From positions 1-13,071 of the forward strand of contig JAYVSS010000084.1 in assembly GCA_043775075.1 (NCBI GenBank): a DNA stretch of 13,071 nt. Reading direction: 5' to 3'. Shown here piece by piece: positions 12,383 through 13,071 of the stretch. Position 1 is the first letter of the stretch. Each line of letters begins with the position of its first letter. Source of the DNA: JANLQX01 sp043775075 (GTDB lineage Bacteria; Actinomycetota; Acidimicrobiia; Acidimicrobiales; JANYDT01). The notes below the pieces were generated by a model. It was not told the DNA's origin. It ran no database searches and saw only the letters and a list, made by a program, of their open reading frames with translations. A program made the translations under genes and the position numbers.

Positions 12383-12765
12383 CAGATCTTCTCCTCTTTC
12401 AGTCGATTCAGTTTTTTTGCCCGAACCGTTACCGGGACTTCGTTCTGTATTTCATGGAGATACTCATCGAGGCGGTCAAAGCGGGCGTTGATCAGCGACT
12501 CGTACCGGGCAAGCCAATCTTGCAACGGTTGCAACGCCGGACCGTTCACCCGATACCACCGCACTCGACCATCAATACGCGCGCGCACCAAATCAACGGA
12601 ACGCAGAACGGCGAGATGCTTTGACACCAGCGGTTGCGCAATGCCGAGCCGGCTAACCAAACCACCAACGGTCACCTCGCCCGCGCAAAGCGCGTCAAGA
12701 ATCTCTCGCCGACGCTCTTCGGCAATGGCGTTGAAAACGTCTTCCGTTGTTGCCGTCCGGGCCAT
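12382..12765 (-). CDS. ArsR-family (SmtB-type fold) transcriptional repressor
   Basis: A 127-residue winged-helix regulator. EDVFNAIAEERRREILDALC (8-27) is the ArsR N-terminal signature; VGGLVSRLGIAQPLVSKHLA (33-52) is the helix-turn-helix with the recognition helix QPLVSKHLAVL; the R-A-R-I-D-G-R-V-R-W-Y-R wing follows (61-72), and a C-terminal helix-rich extension. No Cys cluster for metal binding is seen, in keeping with the ArsR proteins that pair with SRPBCC genes and sense non-metal signals. The start is the ATG at 12765: the -10 box ends 6 nt upstream, so the mRNA should begin at or near this ATG (leaderless). A TTG two codons earlier lies between the -10 and the likely transcription start and is rejected. 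It is coupled to the fusion gene downstream and probably autorepressed through a palindrome in its promoter. Confidence 0.93.
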   Translation of the reverse strand: MARTATTEDVFNAIAEERRREILDALCAGEVTVGGLVSRLGIAQPLVSKHLAVLRSVDLVRARIDGRVRWYRVNGPALQPLQDWLARYESLINARFDRLDEYLHEIQNEVPVTVRAKKLNRLKEEKI

Positions 12766-12771
12766 GTCCAA

Positions 12772-12799
12772 AGTATATACCCATATAGGTATGTGTCAA
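12772..12799 (-). promoter_or_regulatory. Housekeeping-type promoter of the arsR operon
   Basis: Reading the minus strand: TTGACA (12799-12794), 16 nt, TATACT (12777-12772), an exact -35 and a five-of-six -10. The ATG begins 7 nt after the -10, at the expected transcription start. It is unusually strong for a high-GC genome, and the A/T-rich block stands out from its surroundings. Confidence 0.85.
12777..12792. promoter_or_regulatory. Palindromic operator in the arsR promoter spacer
   Basis: ATACC-CATATA-GGTAT, a 16-bp inverted repeat with 14 of 16 positions symmetric, centred at 12784/12785. It lies between the -35 and -10 and overlaps the first base of the -10, the classic place for ArsR autorepression. 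Confidence 0.7.
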
Positions 12800-12854
12800 G
12801 CGAAGACGCCGTCCAGGCCAAGTCCGCTCCCCGAATGGCAATCATCTTCTTTCC

Positions 12855-13071
12855 GACGCAGCGCGTTTCACCGGCGAGACGCCGCTCCAGGCGACCGTGA
12901 CCATCTCCGTTCCAGGAGGCACGGCCGCTGGCGCGTTCACGCCTCGATCACCGGTAAGCAGGACGTGCGCGAGATCGTCGGTTTCGACGCCGCCCAATTG
13001 CCCCGCTCAGTGAAGCCCGAACGCAACAACGACGAGCCCTACGCCGACCCCGCCTCGGCCTCTCACCGGGT
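12855..13071 (+). pseudogene. Coding-like sequence at the right edge, frame-broken and partial
   Basis: Two adjacent stretches look like protein. In one frame 12855-12939 reads ARFTGETPLQATVTISVPGG and on; in another 12935-13071 reads ITGKQDVREIVGFDAAQLPR and on to the window edge, with about 85% G/C in third positions. They would join by a frameshift near 12935-12940. The second frame is actually open back to an ATG at 12791, but the 5' part is Arg/Ser/Pro-rich and overlaps the arsR promoter, so that start is doubtful. I recognise no family. It may be a decayed gene or two overlapping frames of which one is real. Confidence 0.3.

Noticed and set aside
12777..12782. GGGTAT on the minus strand in the arsR promoter as a stress-type -10
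   Set aside because: The position of the -35 would read CGCTTG, not GTTT; the overlapping TTGACA-N16-TATACT explains the promoter better.

Overview
The window looks like chromosomal DNA of a high-GC actinobacterium (about 60% GC by eye). The evidence is the protein families present: TIGR03086/mycothiol-type DinB-like proteins, a ChaB-family stress protein, ArsR-SRPBCC pairs, an actinobacterial-style class II fumarase, and GGGTA-type stress promoters. No rRNA, tRNA, CRISPR array, insertion sequence or phage gene is visible. The genus cannot be read from the sequence; an Acidimicrobiia-like or other non-model actinobacterium is only a guess.

Layout. Left edge (+): a small possibly frameshifted ORF (20-229), then a dihydrofolate-reductase-like RibD C-terminal domain protein (258-806), then about 430 bp with no firm gene. 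Minus-strand block: a ChaB/Rho-N protein (2602-3036) followed 5 bp later by fumarase fumC (1238-2596); upstream of them a DinB-like protein lacking its metal-binding histidines (3198-3830); a 9-bp tandem repeat (3861-3905); and a two-gene heterodimeric ABC exporter with overlapping reading frames (5838-7688 and 4007-5851), preceded by an MmcQ/YjbR protein (7787-8179). Plus-strand block: an alpha/beta hydrolase (8466-9302), a GT4 glycosyltransferase (9436-10536) and a hemerythrin-domain protein with a histone-like basic tail (10594-11322). Right minus block: an ArsR repressor (12382-12765) translationally coupled to an SRPBCC + DinB-like fusion protein (11351-12382). The right edge holds coding-like but unidentified sequence.

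Most interesting signal. Four transcription units carry the same promoter-like motif, GTTT-N16-GGGTA, with identical spacing and correct orientation. They are ChaB-fumC, the hydrolase, the glycosyltransferase and the hemerythrin. The motif matches the known sigma-B/sigma-F (general stress) type of Gram-positive bacteria and actinobacteria. In two of the four the -10 element ends exactly 9 nt before the ATG and no Shine-Dalgarno sequence is seen, which suggests leaderless stress mRNAs. I infer a local cluster of a stress regulon: iron/oxygen-binding hemerythrin, an oxidant-insensitive fumarase, a ChaB-like protein, a hydrolase and a glycosyltransferase. At the right end the arsR gene has a near-consensus TTGACA-N16-TATACT promoter, also apparently leaderless, with a palindromic operator filling the spacer, which points to autorepression.
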